A stretch of 48,822 nucleotides of DNA from Trebouxia sp. TZW2008 (lineage: Eukaryota; Chlorophyta; Trebouxiophyceae; Trebouxiales; Trebouxiaceae), in assembly GCA_002118135.1 (NCBI GenBank), contig BDIU01000561.1, positions 1-48,822 of the forward strand, read 5' to 3'. The notes beneath the pieces were generated by a model, which made no database searches, had not been told where the DNA came from, and worked only from the letters and a program-made list of their open reading frames with translations. Shown here piece by piece: positions 34,757 through 47,479 of the stretch. A program made the translations under genes and the position numbers. Each line of letters starts with the position of its first letter. The stretch's first letter is position 1.

Positions 34757-37700
34757 TCAGCCGCAGATATGCAACTTTGCAGTGGTCATGACAGCATTTT
34801 GAAAAGCTGACCTGTTGCGTACTGACAAGGGCTGCCACAATTTAAAGGTGTACGCAGCCTTCCTTATGATTCTGTAGCTCTGGACCTTGCCCTCTGCAAT
34901 GAGCTGATCCAGGCAGTTGCCCACGGCAGAAAATATGGTGCCGTTGCCTTTGCCAGTCACAACTGTTGCGCCGTCTTTGGGTACAGCGGTATCTGCAACA
35001 TGCCAGCAAGTGTATCAATTGCTGCACTCCCTAAGGCTTTACAGCAACATCAGTGACACAGTTGCTAAGCAGTTCAAGCAAACACCATCTGGAACGGAAA
35101 GTTGTACAGACAGCAAAGCTAGAGCTGTTGTTTGGGAAGTAAAGATTGCCTGGGCATGTGGCAATCATTGAACGCCTTACACACTTGCTTTTAGTTGCCG
35201 TCAACATCACTGCATGCTGATATGTCGTGATGTCATGATGATGTGCACAAGAGCAAGAAGACTTACACAGCACATCCCTCAGTACTGTGACCCATGCCCT
35301 GACTGCAGCAGTAGCCCTGGCGTCAGTCATGCAGCGTCCCACCAACCAAAAGTGCTCAGCCGTGTGCAGGTCCAGCTTGATGAGCTCTGCAGGAGGCTCG
35401 ACATCTTCATTGCGCCGCAGGAGAAACGCGTATCTGCCATCCTGCGTCATGTTGCTGCATGCACAGTGCTGAGTTGCAGTGGGTGTAAATTGCAGTTGCT
35501 GACAGGCTTGGAAGATTGCATATGCTGTTGATGTCTTCTTGCAAGTATGCAGTCGCACAAACTTGGTGCAATCTACTGGCACTGATGCATGGCTGACAAC
35601 AGGAGCAGCTCTTGAGCTATGCAAAGAGTGAATGTGATGCCACGTGCTGTTGTCATGATGGCAGACACTTGTGGAAATGCAGCGCAGCAACAAGGTGGTG
35701 ATATTGTGCAAAACTACCTTGCCAAACCATCTAATAGCTCCTGGGTGGACTGGTCTGTCATCAAAGCCTGCAGAAAATGAACACATCTTGTTGAGCAGTC
35801 ATGGCCTAGCAACATGCAATGATAGAATTGTATGATGAATTTGCTTACCTTCCACAGCTTTTCAGCCTGAGTGTACTTGTTTTCCGGCCGTTTCACCGCC
35901 TGCAATGCAACAGCTCGTATTAAGAGGTTGAAATTGGCATGCACTGTCATGAGCATCAATTGACCACGCAGTGCTTGCCAGTGTCTTATCAGCAAGGCTT
36001 GCCTGCTGATTGCGTGACAATGCACTGCTTTGGCCTTTGGCTGGAGGGATGGCTTGCGGGATATTGACACCATACTTGGCTGCCAGCGTGGGATGGTTTG
36101 CAAGGGTTGCCTCATACAGCTCGTCCAAACCCTGCAGCGCAAGCTTGTGGGCTTCAATCAAGAGTTGTTTAACAGCAGGATCAAGACAAAGCGGTTGAAA
36201 CCCTAAGCAGCACACAAAATGCACAGCTCATGCGCCCATATACACAGCGTACAGATTGCAGACAGGCAGCTGTCAGCTGCCATGCATGAGGATCAAGGCC
36301 CACCTCGTTGTCTCCCTCGATGGCTCGAGAAGTTGAAGCTGGCGTCAAGGAGGGGGCCACATTCTCAAGACCAGAAGCCTGCAGGAAAGGGCAGCAGTGA
36401 CTCATGTACAGCATCAGATGTTGGCAATCAAGTCATGCATATGAAATGTTCATGATCAAAACCAATGAGCTCCACAGTGTTGCTACATTGGTATGTTTGA
36501 GTGCAGCCTGCATATGCGGTCATGCAGAGTGCAACACGTCAAATTGCACATGAGCACATGTCAAGACACTAAGTGTAGAAAATGCAAATCTTGCCGTACC
36601 CGCACATCCTTGGATGCAGTTTTCTGTTTGAATGACAATGCATCTGACTTCTGTCTAGCTGAGGCCTTGCTGCTGCTGGCCTGGCTGGCTTTGCCCTTGC
36701 TTCTTGCTGGGAAGTTTGTGACAGACTTCTTCTGAAGGCTGTGTTGGACCTTCTTCTGCAGAACATACTGAAGCAGAGATATCGCACACATTAGACTGAA
36801 TTTAGGATTGCAAGCACGGTTATTGAGCGCACCTGATCAGTTGACTTTTCTTTAGCGCTTTCCTGCTTTGCAGCTGCAGTGTCTTGCTGAGTCAGTCCAT
36901 GCTCATTCTTCTGCATATGTGTTTGTATTAGTGCTACACAAGACTGAGCATGCCACAGTTTGCCATTGAATCTTGCTTTGAGTCACCTGCTTGACATATG
37001 CTTTGGGTGCAGATCTGGCTTGAGAAATGACGTGGACCACTGGCGCCGGAGCAAACATGGCCTTGCTCAACTGCAATCAGCAAGATTTGAGCCAAAAGGA
37101 TACTGCGGCTGAATCAAAAAGGTGCTGAATGTGACGCACCTTGGCCCGGCTGGACTCCTGTGCAGCCAGTCTGGCCTGTCTCGATGCAGCCTTTTCTGAG
37201 TCACGTTGCCGCCTAGCCACTGCTCTAACAAGGCCTCTGTTGAGTTTACGCTCGACTCCCTGCATTGCACTACAAGATCAGCAGCGACAGCATGTCACAG
37301 CAATCTCATGGCTGCAGCATTGATTAATGCTGACCTTGGCTTGGCTCTCGACTGGCATTGGTCTGTGAGCAGCAGGCTCAAGCACGCGCTGCTTCAAATC
37401 TGGAGACATCTCATGGATTCTTTCACGCTGTGCTGCATGCCCACTGAGCTGTCTGGCCGGAGCTGGCGATGCTGCAGGCCTCTGGTGCTTGCTAGCACCA
37501 TCTGGTGTAGTGACAGTAGTGTGCTGCTCAGCAGAAACGGCAGACACTGCTTGCTGAATAGACAGCAAGTCAGCCAAACCTTGCTGTGAACCACAGCTCG
37601 TAGGTGTCTGCACATTGCTGTTTGAGATGCGTTGCGGACTCTCAAGACGTGAGTCTACAGCCACATAGGCTGGTTGCTCACGACCTGGAAGATTTTGCTG

Positions 37701-38864
37701 ATAGCTGCCAGCAGTGTCTGTGTAATCGCTGCGCTGCTCAGCTGAAGCAGCGCTTCCGATGGCTCCCAACAACAGACCCTCAGAGTCATGCAGACACGAT
37801 GACCAAAGAGCTTGTCGCAAGCCATGAGTGGCAGGTGATGAGACGTCGCTCTCTGAGCTGGATGTCACATTGGTGTAACGATCCTTTTCCAAAAGTGACG
37901 CCTCTGTTGACTGCTGTAAGTCGAGCGTCATTCTGTCATTATGCAAGCTGCCTAGCACATCACTTGATGCAGATGTCGTATCACTTTTTCTAAACGAGCA
38001 GGTTGCTTCTTGCTCATGCACTGCAGTTGAAGTTGGTGGCTGATTTCTGTCATTGGCTGGCTGATACAACACATTGTTGAACATTATGCATTCATGACCA
38101 CGCTCATGATGTCGCTCATTGGCTGGAGCTATTGCTGCTTGCTGTGGAGTATGCCTGAAGCTGTCCTGCCTGTTGATGCATATATGTGGTGTATTGTGAA
38201 GAGTTCTGGTAACCATCCCAGCTATTTGTGTAGCATCATCGCCGTCTCTGATGCACTTTTCCCTCAAACTTTGCTGAGTAGGACTTTGTATCTCAGCAGC
38301 GGACACAAAGCGCTCAGGGGAAACAGCTTCTGTTGCTGACGTGCACTGCGGCTCAACTGCTACATTGCCACATGCTACCGCCGCCTGCAGCTGGTCAGGA
38401 TGTTCAGGAGCATGTGACGTGACTTTGAGTACTGGTTGCCCAGCCTCAGGCTCATTCAGCCCGGTGTCCGGCCCTGATTCCTGAAGCTCGCCACTGCCAT
38501 CATATATGGCTTTTGTGATGCCAATAGGTGCTGCTGGCTCCCCGTGAAGCTTGCTGATCGAGCTATCTGCCACTGTAGTCTGAAGCTGATCAGTGCAGTC
38601 GGGAGCAGCCTGAGTCGAGACAGCTTCACAAGCAGTTGAAGCGGCTTCAGCTGGACCATGAGCCTCTGCAAGGCTTTTTATGATGCTAGTGTGCTGATGC
38701 TGGCTGCCGTATGACTTTGCACTAAGTGTTCGTCCTGCAAGCTCGAAGCTCGCCTCTGTTCCCTGCGCAAAGCTGACAACTTTGAGCTGGTGCAAACGAG
38801 CCAAAAGGCTGCAGCGATAGTCACAAGCTCGCCTGACTGAATTGTTCCACATTCGACCCTGCAT
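34757..38864 (-). CDS. Large protein of unknown function, disordered N-terminal half, conserved-looking C-terminus
   Basis: Exons: 37335-38864 (510 codons), 37140-37259, 36987-37070, 36833-36910, 36600-36767, 36304-36378, about 36003-36202, 35849-35899, 35718-35767, 35267-35454 and 34757-34992 (stop at 34757). All junctions fit except the one into 36003-36202. That exon seems to end in a rare GC donor (CAG|GCAAGC). The first exon is rich in Ser, Thr, Gln and Ala with no domain I recognise. Middle exons are Lys/Gln/Ala-rich (KNEHGLTQQDTAAAKQESAK). The C-terminus looks folded: LLIEAHKLALQGLDELYEA, DGRYAFLLRRNEDVEPPAEL and GTIFSAVGNCLDQLIAEGKV. I do not recognise the family. Start: ATG at 38864, with a second ATG four codons on. 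Confidence 0.82.
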
Positions 38865-39259
38865 GCCGGAACTCTTTACGAGTACGCTTCCTGGTGATGG
38901 CCTGCCAGGTCGCCTTGAAGCACTTCATTGCTTCTAAGCGGCTGCTCAGACGGAGTTTTCAAACGACTGCGCGCGCAGAGCACAGGCAGCCCCTCCTGAC
39001 ATCATTACTGAGTGTGCAAGCGCTGGCAAGAGAATAAGGACAGGGCTTAGGAACTGCTTTCACGCATTTCAAAATTGTTCACTGATTGGTAGAAGAAGAA
39101 CAGGTGTTTGTTACGCTAGCGTAAATTGCTGCGTAATGGGCTGCAAACTTTGACCGAGGTCGTCGACAGCCAGAGAACATAAGACTCACTCATCGCTCTT
39201 TGCTGACAGACGTTGACTGCTTGCTGCGCTTAATATCTTTCTGGCTGAGTCTTTGCGGC
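38865..39259. promoter_or_regulatory. Bidirectional promoter region between unknown gene and kinase gene
   Basis: Nearly 400 bases separate divergent starts. It contains GC-rich patches (38955-39000, CGCGCGC) and an inverted GCTAGCGTAA.. / TTACG word pair near 39105-39135. No clear TATA box. Confidence 0.5.
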
Positions 39260-42200
39260 ATGTTGGACGCTTGGTTGAACGCACAGTCTGCTAGCAACGC
39301 TTTTTTGTTGCGCACAGCAGTCAAAGGGCGGTCAGGCACCCTCTACTTGCCGGACGTGAGGGAAGGGGAGTATCATCTCGGGTCCGGGGGCTGTAGTTCT
39401 GGCGTAGAACGGCACGTCTGATTTGAAACAAAACTTTGAGTGTAGTATCAGACCTTTTTGAGCAAGGTTACCTGACAAGGATTGCTGCTTACAGGTACCG
39501 CCAGTACGGACAACCTGAAAAGAAATTTGCCGTCAAGCATCTGTCAGAGGCAGATTTGAAGAAGTACGACGCACAGTTTGATAACGAGGTCAATGCGCTC
39601 AGAAAAGTCCAGGAAATTGGGGTGGAAGGGGCTGTCAAACTGATCGAAGAGGGCTTCAGCCTGAGCCAGGGCAGAAGTATCGTGTTGCAGTAGGCCTCCA
39701 GTTCAAGCAGTGTCTTGATATGCAGAACAGATAAAGTTGCCTGTGACTTGACTCTTGCAATGGTCCTGTAGGCTCATTGAAGGCAAAAGCCTTTTTCATA
39801 TGCTGGCAGCCTGTCCAGACTCCCGTTTCTGTGAGAGTGAGGCCATGACAGTCATCGTGGAGATGACAGAGGTACTGATCAGCATTTGCACGTAGAGTGC
39901 TGCTGCTGCTGACAATGCTGCTGCTGTTGCTGAATAAAGCTGTTGCTCTGCAGACACTGATGCGGCTTCATTGGACTGATGTTTGTCACATGGATATTAC
40001 GCCAGCAAACATCATGATGCAGGTCAACCCCCGTTTTTCATATGACAAAACCAGGCTCATTGACTTTGGCTTTGCCAAGATATTTGGCACAGGTAAGCAG
40101 GCTTTTGCACTTGTTCACGCTCTCCTTGAATTGCATACCCCTGTCTTGTGAGCTCACACCACATGGATTGCAGCAGTCAGATGATCCGCAGCATTGATCA
40201 CTGCAGCATATCCCACAAACTAGAATGCTAAGCAACACTTGCAATGACCTGCTGCAGACGCCTATGCACCAGGGGTCGATCTTGACACCAGAAATGTGAT
40301 GCCTGATGGAGCAACAATCCAGTATGCATCTCCAGAGGTGCTGCAATCCGTTCAGTCCACTCTTGAGGGATGGGGTGCAGACGACGACTCTGACTCCAGA
40401 AAGATGCTGGTCAATGGCCCTGCATCAGACATCTGGTCCGCTGGTATTGTGATGTTTGAAGTGCTCACTGGTGAGGTGCCGTTTGAGCTCGATCCAGGCT
40501 TCACACCCCCATTGCACTCTGGTGGTGCGGCAGTGCCAGAACATATGAAAGAACAGTGGATGGAATATGAGGACATGCTCTGCAGCCATGCTTACTGGGT
40601 GAGCATCGCAAACTTGAGTCAAGCCAGATTGACACCACTGCTTCGTCGCTTGAGTGCTTCCAGTCACAGCGTCCAGCAACAGCTTCCTAGCTTTAAGCAG
40701 TTGATCAGGGTCTTGCTGTGTCAAATCATCTTCCTGTTGGGATGCATTAGACACCAGTACTGCAGCATCTTTTAACAGTTCTCTGCATGCAGGCGAAAAT
40801 AGTGTCTGACGCCGAGAGCGCAAACAAGCCTGTTGACCACCCATTGCTGGACACAGTGAGGGCGTGTAGCAGCAACCCTGATGCTGCAGCTGACTTCTTC
40901 CTGCAGATGCTGCACCCAGAGCCAGCCCGTCGCCTGCGAATGGATGGTGCACGCCACCCCTATATCGCCCAGGCGAATGATGAAGGGGAGGCCTCTGCAT
41001 GGCAATACTATGTAAAGAGAATGCAGGAGCGAGAGGATGCCGAAGAAGGTATCCTAGACCTGAACTGATGCACTGCACATGTTTTGACATGCTGAGCATA
41101 TGTCATTTCGGACATCTTTTGCAAACTGCACTGCAAATACGTGTGAGTTTGCAGACAGTTGTGCTTCTGGCCAGCTGTGTCAAATGAGCTGTACATCAGC
41201 GACAGTCTGGCTATCACACATGACTGGTGGTTGGCTATATTTGCAGGCCAACCTGGCAATTCACTGCAAGCTTCCATTTACTGCTGTCATGCATTCAGCA
41301 GTCACATAACAGCAGTCCTCAGCCAAAGCTTCACATCTCCAACTGTGTCTAGGTTGGAAGCGTTGCCTGTTTGCACTCCTTGAGTACGTGTGTTGCGCTG
41401 ATCTTATTGGGTTTGCTTGTACATCAATCTCAGCCTTGAATCCACATGCCACCTAGCAACGGCGCTGGAGTATTGTGTACTGGCCCTGTATCTCAGAATT
41501 TGAGAAGTGTTTGCAGCTGCTGAAGCAAGGGAGCGCGAGCGCAATAACCCTGAAGAGAATGTAACTACTAAGAGTGGAGACAGCAGCCAAAACCAGGCTG
41601 TCCAGGGTGATGCTGATAGGAGTCAGCCTAACCTCAGCACAAGTCATGAAGGTCAGTGATGCAAGCACTTGCATTCTGTCAGCTTTACCTCTTCATATCA
41701 AAATGTGTCTACTGTCATTGGGACCCAAATTGGGGATCAACCACAGACAATGAAAGAGTAAATCACCCTGCTGTCTTGTTGTTTGACAAGTTTCCACTTT
41801 TGTATCTATGTTTGCAGTACATATATAGTGTATGGGGTATACGACCACCCTGTGACATCCAGGCAAACTTGCAAGCAATAAGAAGCATGTGCCACTTTAC
41901 CACAAATTCCAATATTGGCTCGAGAACGCTGTTGTGATGTCTTGGCAATCTATTGTAGGCGCAGTCTCATTGGAGAGCAGGCAGTTTCTGGCTGGACAAG
42001 ATGCAGCTCACCACGGCAAGTTGCTGAATGCTGATGCTACCACTCAGATCCAGACTGTTGAGTCAGGAACCAGCAGCAATGATGAGTCAGAGACCAGCAG
42101 CTATGACTCAGGTGCACCTGCACATGCCTGCACATTTGCACGTGCTTTGGCTTCACTGCATGCTCTCAAGCTTCATGTGCAGTTGTTGTCCAGCTGCATA

Positions 42201-43373
42201 GTCACAATTATTGTTGCTGACAATTGAGGCGTTGTTCCATGCTAACCAGCTCACCTGACAGCTGTTATCCAGCTGTGTCATCACAGTAATTACTACTGCC
42301 AGGCTGTCATTGCGTGTTGCCTCTGTACTTGCTCAACTGGGCACTACTTCATGATCATCATCTTGCTGACTGGAGTGATGCTGTGTTGCAGTTGAGGAAA
42401 CATATGCAAGTCAAAATGTATTCAATGAGGGTCAACCGCATGCTGTCCACTACCACAGCAAGGTCAAGCCTCAGCAAAAGCTTCACATGGGGACCATTCT
42501 GCGCAAGGCGACACACACTGCTTGTGGCGCACTGTGCACTGCTTTGCGTCAAAGTGCTTTTGGCGGTTGCCCTTGGCTGCAAGCACCTTTGATCATTGAG
42601 AGGAACTCACCCACGACAGCTGCACACTGTTCGCACAACCCAGTCTTCACTGATGGGTCAACTCCAGAGGCAGTAGCTCAGACAGCCCAGGACTCGTATC
42701 TTTATGCTCAGGAGTGTGTGATCAATGTCAGCAGAGCTGCACAGACCCTGCGTACTGTGCCAGAGCAGCAGTCACTAACTCAGGCAGAGCAAGATTCACA
42801 CAATAACATTGACAATGCTGTCAGCACTGCAGCCAAGCACATAGTAACCAACATGCCTGCCACACCAAAGCTCAACAGCAACAGAGGCGTCGCAAACAGC
42901 GTTGTCACTTCAAGTGCCAGTGCTTCTGGGACAATCCAGGAGGTCCTCAAGGACCAAACTGTGTACCTACATGATCCCCCTTGTGACCCCAGCTCAGGCC
43001 ATGTGCTGACCCCTGCCCAGTAAGAGCCACAATCCTTCCTCTATTTGTGGGATGTTGGGGTGTCTTTGCACAGTGCAAAATGAATTTCAGTAGTTGCAGT
43101 AGTTTGTAGTCACGTGTCAAGCGATCTGCATGCTCTGTAGTGCATGCAGCGCACATGCTTTGAATTCAATTTCTGTCCGCAATGTCATGACTTGCGTGTT
43201 CAGCTTCATGCCCCATGCCTGTCCTTTGGCCATTCACAACTCAAGCTCGATATTGATATTGCAGGGCACAAGAAAAGAACAAGGCCCCCAAAGGCATACA
43301 GAAAAAGTGCAAGCGTGTCGCAAAGGCCTGCTGGGGCGCTGGCAAGCGCCTCATGGCCAAGAGAGTGTGGTGA
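39260..43373 (+). CDS. Protein kinase with long C-terminal tail, non-RD type, 733 aa
   Basis: Ten exons fit in phase: 39260-39415, 39505-39689, 39772-39871, 39954-40092, 40258-40598, 40793-41048, 41517-41651, 41959-42111, 42392-43019 and 43265-43373. Seen: a Gly-rich loop (LGSGGCSSGVER), the ATP lysine in FAVK (about 63), the catalytic loop CHMDITPANIMM (Asp about 161, Asn about 166; HMD in place of HRD, so non-RD), DFGFAK (Asp about 184), YASPEVL in place of APE, and DIWSAGIVMFEVLTGEVPFE. The tail of about 350 residues is acidic, then Ser/Thr/Gln-rich, and ends in a basic segment (IQKKCKRVAKACWGAGKRLM). The first junction is ambiguous: the exon-2 acceptor could also be at 39493. A TGTAA word at 43390-43394, 17 bases after the stop, could be the algal-type polyadenylation signal. 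Substrate and subfamily unknown. Confidence 0.9.
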
Positions 43374-43635
43374 CCTGTATAGGTCACAATGTAAGTAATT
43401 GATGCTGCATATGACGAGTGTCGCAGCGTCGCTTTACGCTCACAAGTGGCCAGTGCACTGGTGTATGCATGAAGCGGCTCTGCTGGGCTCCTCTTGTGTT
43501 TGAATGTGTCTCAGCAACAATGTGCTGCAAAGTTGTGCAAAGCAATCACAGACGCTATCCAAACAGTTCAGGTGTCAATGCAGTCCAGTATATCTGTGGC
43601 ATACCTTTGACTGCTACTGTGGTGTACTCAGGTCC
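43374..43635. other. 3' flank of the kinase gene
   Basis: This stretch directly follows the kinase stop and contains its likely 3'UTR. No further exon joins to it in phase. Confidence 0.4.
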
Positions 43636-45990
43636 CCCAGCGATGAAGCAGTCTTACCAGCAGCCAAGCTGTTGTAGTATCACCCTTTGACCCACCCACC
43701 CACACACCCTTGGCTCACCCGACCACCCTGAGACTACTCACCCACCCTCAGGTCACCCACCCCTCAGGGCACCCACTTACCTCAGATAACTCAGGCATCC
43801 AAAGGGAGCCTGGCTGTACCTCTTTGGTTGAAAGCTTTTCAGCCGATTCAGTGGCAGCAGCCTGTAGCAGACAAGCTATTATTTTGACATTGTCCATGCA
43901 GAGAGCTTGTGCTCAAGTGCTTTTGGCTGTCACTTTCAGGTGAGTATTCGTAATGCAAAATGCACTCAGACAGGGCTGATATTGCTTTTGTTACATCATG
44001 CAAACGATGTTGCTGTATGGTACTCCATGTTTGCTGCCCAGCACGGGCTTGCATCGCTCTCAAGATGGACCTGTATTCTGATTGCTTTGCATTGTCTGCA
44101 GATGAAATGTGGCAATGGTGCTGCACTCCATTTGACTTTAGCCATCAGTTCAGCATGTCAAACACACTGTATCAGGACGAATTCACACAGGCTGTGCATC
44201 AGCAGCAATGCACAGTCAAGCATGCCTGCAGCATACCTTCACCTGCTGCTGTGATGTTCAGGTCTCCCAGCATTGAAGCAGACTCACCCAAACAAGCTCC
44301 TGCACTAAACATTCATGCCATCCTCTCCACATACAGCTCAGCTGGTCACCTTTCATCAGGAGCAGTTTGTTTGGCCTATAACATCAATTTGAAGCAATCC
44401 TGCTGGCCTAGTCAATTTGCAGCCCAGAGAGCCTCTGCTGAGTGCCCTTTGCTTTCAGTTTCAGGTGAATCTATTGATTGCGAACCATAAGTGTGACCAG
44501 AACATTGTCATTGCATTATGCAAATGCTGTTGCAGTGATGTGTTTCATGTTTGCGGCCAAGCACGACAGTGCTCTGTGTGCAAGATGGGCCTGTACACTG
44601 AGCTAATTTGTGTTCTTTGCAGCTGGCATGTGCTGACACCAATGCTGCTCTCCATTTGACTACAGCCATCAAAGCAACCTATTGAGCATGCGTGCATTAC
44701 ACCTTTACCTGCTGCTGTACTGTGTTCAGGTCTCCCAGCAATGAAGCAGTCACACCCCAACAAGCTTCTGTACTTATTTCTCACAGCCGCTCTTGCACAA
44801 GCACAGCTCAGATGTTTAAATTTCATCAGGAGCAATTTGTCAAGCCGAAGACATGACATGAGGCAGACCCTGCTGGCCAAGTCGATACTTGAGCCCGGGA
44901 AAACCTCTGCTGCCTGTTGCTTCTACTCCCAGGTGAGTCTGACATTGCAAACTGTATGTATGTCGGACAATGCTCTCAGTGCATCATGCAAAGACTGTTG
45001 CTGCATTGGGTTCCATGCTTTCAGCCAATCACTGGAGTGCATTGTGCACAGAGGTGTACCTTGATTGCTTTATGTTTTCTGCATATGGGATGATTTAGCA
45101 CCGATGCTGCGCTTCACTTGACTGTGGCCATTCATCCAGTCTCTCAAACATGTTTTGTCAGGATGACATGTCGTACTTTGTTCATGAAGGGCGACGCGTA
45201 GTGACAGCACGCATGAAGCATACCTTCACCTGCTGCTGTGATGTTCAAGTCTCCCAGCGTTGAAGCAGCCTCACCCAAACAAGCTCCTGCACTAAGCACC
45301 CAGACCGTCTTTTCCACAAATACAGCTCAGCTGTTCACCTGTCATCAGGAGCAGTTGTTTTGGGCTTTGAGGTGACCTGAGGCAATCCCTGTTGGCCGTG
45401 TGCTATATACTTGAGCCCAGGGAAGCTCTGTGGGATGCTTTCTGCTGTCACTTCCAGGTGAGCTTCCAGTGAGCCTGACTAAGCCAAACTGTAGGTTTGG
45501 CTGACAATGCCGTCATTGCATCATGCAAACACTGTTGCTGTGTTGTGTTCCACGTCTGCAGTCAAGCATGGGAGTGCTTTGTGCTCAAAGCTGTATGTTG
45601 ACTGCTTTGTGTTTACTGCATATGCAATCTTGTAGTATCAATGCTGCGCTCCATTTGACCGTGGCCATTCACCCACTCTATCAAACATACTTTATCAGGA
45701 TGACCTATTGAAGTTTGATCATCAAAGGCAACGCGCAGTGAAGATGCGTATACAGCATACCTTTACGCGCTGCTATGATGTGTTCAGGTCTCCCAGCAAT
45801 GAAGCAATTCCACCCAAACAAGCTCCTGCAATAACCACCCATACCACCCTTTCCAAAAATACAGCTCAGCAATCCACCTTTCATCAGGAGCGGGTGTATT
45901 CCACCCAAACAGTGACCCAAGGCAGATTCTGCTGGCTTGCTTACCATCTTCACCACCACCATCAAGACACCTTTCATTGAAAGCCATTTA
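43636..45990 (+). repeat. Tandem array of about five exon-like units (0.47-0.63 kb each)
   Basis: The word CCCAGCRNTGAAGCA occurs at 43636, 44266, 44734, 45253 and 45792 (spacing 630, 468, 519 and 539). Each unit has the same order: ATGCAAA.(C/G)(A/T)TGTTGCTG, then GCTGC(A/G/T)CTCCATTTGAC, then TTCAGGTCTCCCAGC, then TCATCAGGAGC, then ...CAG|GTGA. The last part reads as an exon SPS(N/V/I)EA..PKQAPA...TAQ..T.HQEQ. It is open to the donor in the unit at 44266 but stopped by TGA in those at 44734 and 45253. The array thus looks like repeated duplication of an exon-plus-intron block with decay. A partial sixth unit (GCTGCTCTCCATCTGG) is at about 46400. I cannot assign the exon to a named gene. Confidence 0.85.
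43684..43792 (+). repeat. C-rich CACCC simple repeat
   Basis: The stretch is dominated by CACCCACC, ACTCACCCACCC and GGTCACCCACCC words. It sits between the first two anchors of the 0.5-kb array and has no coding signal. Confidence 0.85.
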
Positions 45991-47138
45991 CTCTGATTTT
46001 CAGGTGATCCTACGCAATGAAATCGCATGAAAGCCTTATTCAAAAATGTGTTTGCCAGTGGCCTATGACATTGCACGTCATGGCTGATGTTGGCAGTTTT
46101 TATCTGTCATGCCCTTGAGAGACATTCCACTTTGCATATGATGTGATTGGGCTGTCTCCTCATTTGACTGATATTTCTTGTATATGCCTGCTGCCAAATG
46201 TTGCACTTATCATGATTGCGGAACAGCATGTATGCTGTGAGTCTGGATCACTCTGCAGGTTTTAGTGATTTCAGCTTTCACAGCATCATACTGCTGCTCT
46301 GCTTTCTTTTGCGCATCTGCTGCTAAGCATAACATTTTTTTTGTGCTCAAGACTGACAAGGCCTTGTGTTTCTTACAGTTGAGATGTGGTAGCACCAATG
46401 CTGCTCTCCATCTGGGTGTGACTCCTGACCCAGCATGCCAATTGTGCATCAGAATTGACTGTACACAATGCGTTCCTCAGCAGCACTGTCTCACAAGGTA
46501 TGCATCCAATGGCTTGCTTGCACTCACAATGCAAGAAGATGCTCTTGTATGACTGCAAAGGAGCATGCAATGGCAGCTTGACATTCTCAATACAAAGCAG
46601 CTGACATGCTTTGTGCCCTTCATTCCTGCATTGGTAAATCGGCCTGGTCAATCAAACTCTGATAGGCATATATTTCTGATAATTGACAAACGAGCATTCT
46701 GTTGCTGACACCATTAACCACTGCACGCAAAGCATGCTGCAAGCTGATATGACTGGGTGCCCAGCAAGACGTCAGAGCATTGCTCTGCAGCTCAACATGA
46801 CCAAACTTAGCCTGCATATTGGCAGCAGAATAACCACCAATTCCAGTGCACTCAGACCAGTCACTTCCCTGCAGGTGTTGCTTATGTCTTCTGTACCAGA
46901 CATTGTTGTACATCAACTGCTGCAGCTATGGTCACTACGCAGCAGCGCAAGGTCTAGTTTGGGCTTGTCTTCTCAGAGGCCGCTTCACAGGAGCTTTGCC
47001 AGGGTGCTCGATAGACCCATGGTCCTGCATACTTCCATCTGAATTGGGTGGCAAGCACTGCAGAGTCAGGTAGCTTGCTGACATGACTTACTGCTGGAGA
47101 CACTCCCCTGCCCTAAAGCATCAAGACAATGCAACTAA
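45991..47138. other. Region without a clear gene; weak open stretch at 46840-47045
   Basis: Contains the partial sixth copy of the array (near 46400). At 46875-47042 a plus-strand stretch after a CAG acceptor is open in two frames. Neither has a recognisable motif or a phase-compatible neighbour. I leave it uncalled. Confidence 0.4.
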
Positions 47139-47255
47139 ATGCTTACGCACGGTCGCAGTGATTTTGCAGTACACTTACATGAACAGCAACTCAAAGTTCA
47201 TTGGCTAGACGCTGCAGGCTGCATACGCAGATCAACAGCATGTGTACAAAATCGT

Positions 47256-47371
47256 ATGCAGCAACCATTGCAAGCGACATGCAAACAGACTGCTCCGGGG
47301 GCTGTCAACAGTCCTGTTGCTGTGACTGCACATGAGCCTGTCAGTGTCAATTTTGGACCTCAATCTGACAC
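47256..47371 (+). CDS. Possible internal exon of an unrecognised plus-strand gene
   Basis: An open stretch with coding-like composition (RMQQPLQATCKQTAPGAVNS, then VSVNFGPQSDT) runs to a good donor (ACACAG|GTATCT at about 47371). The acceptor is unclear. It resembles the Pro/Ala/Gln linkers of the neighbouring genes. No domain; could be part of a gene containing the repeated SPSNEA exons or a decayed relic. Confidence 0.3.
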
Positions 47372-47479
47372 AGGTATCTTGCTACAGACCAAATTGATGG
47401 CGCACAACACCAGAAAGGCGCCAGTTTCTGGCGCCCAGGTTGTGTGGGAGGGAGTACCAGATGTATGTTGATCAGCCTC

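Noticed and set aside
35031..35786. 251-codon minus-strand open frame
   Set aside because: It reads through an intron. Exons 35718-35767 and 35267-35454 fit their neighbours only when the sequence between them is removed; the read-through part is Cys/His-rich noise.
43960..44490. 176-codon plus-strand open frame in the repeat array
   Set aside because: It crosses apparent intron and exon parts of one array unit, and equivalent frames in the other units are broken, so I treat it as part of the repeat.
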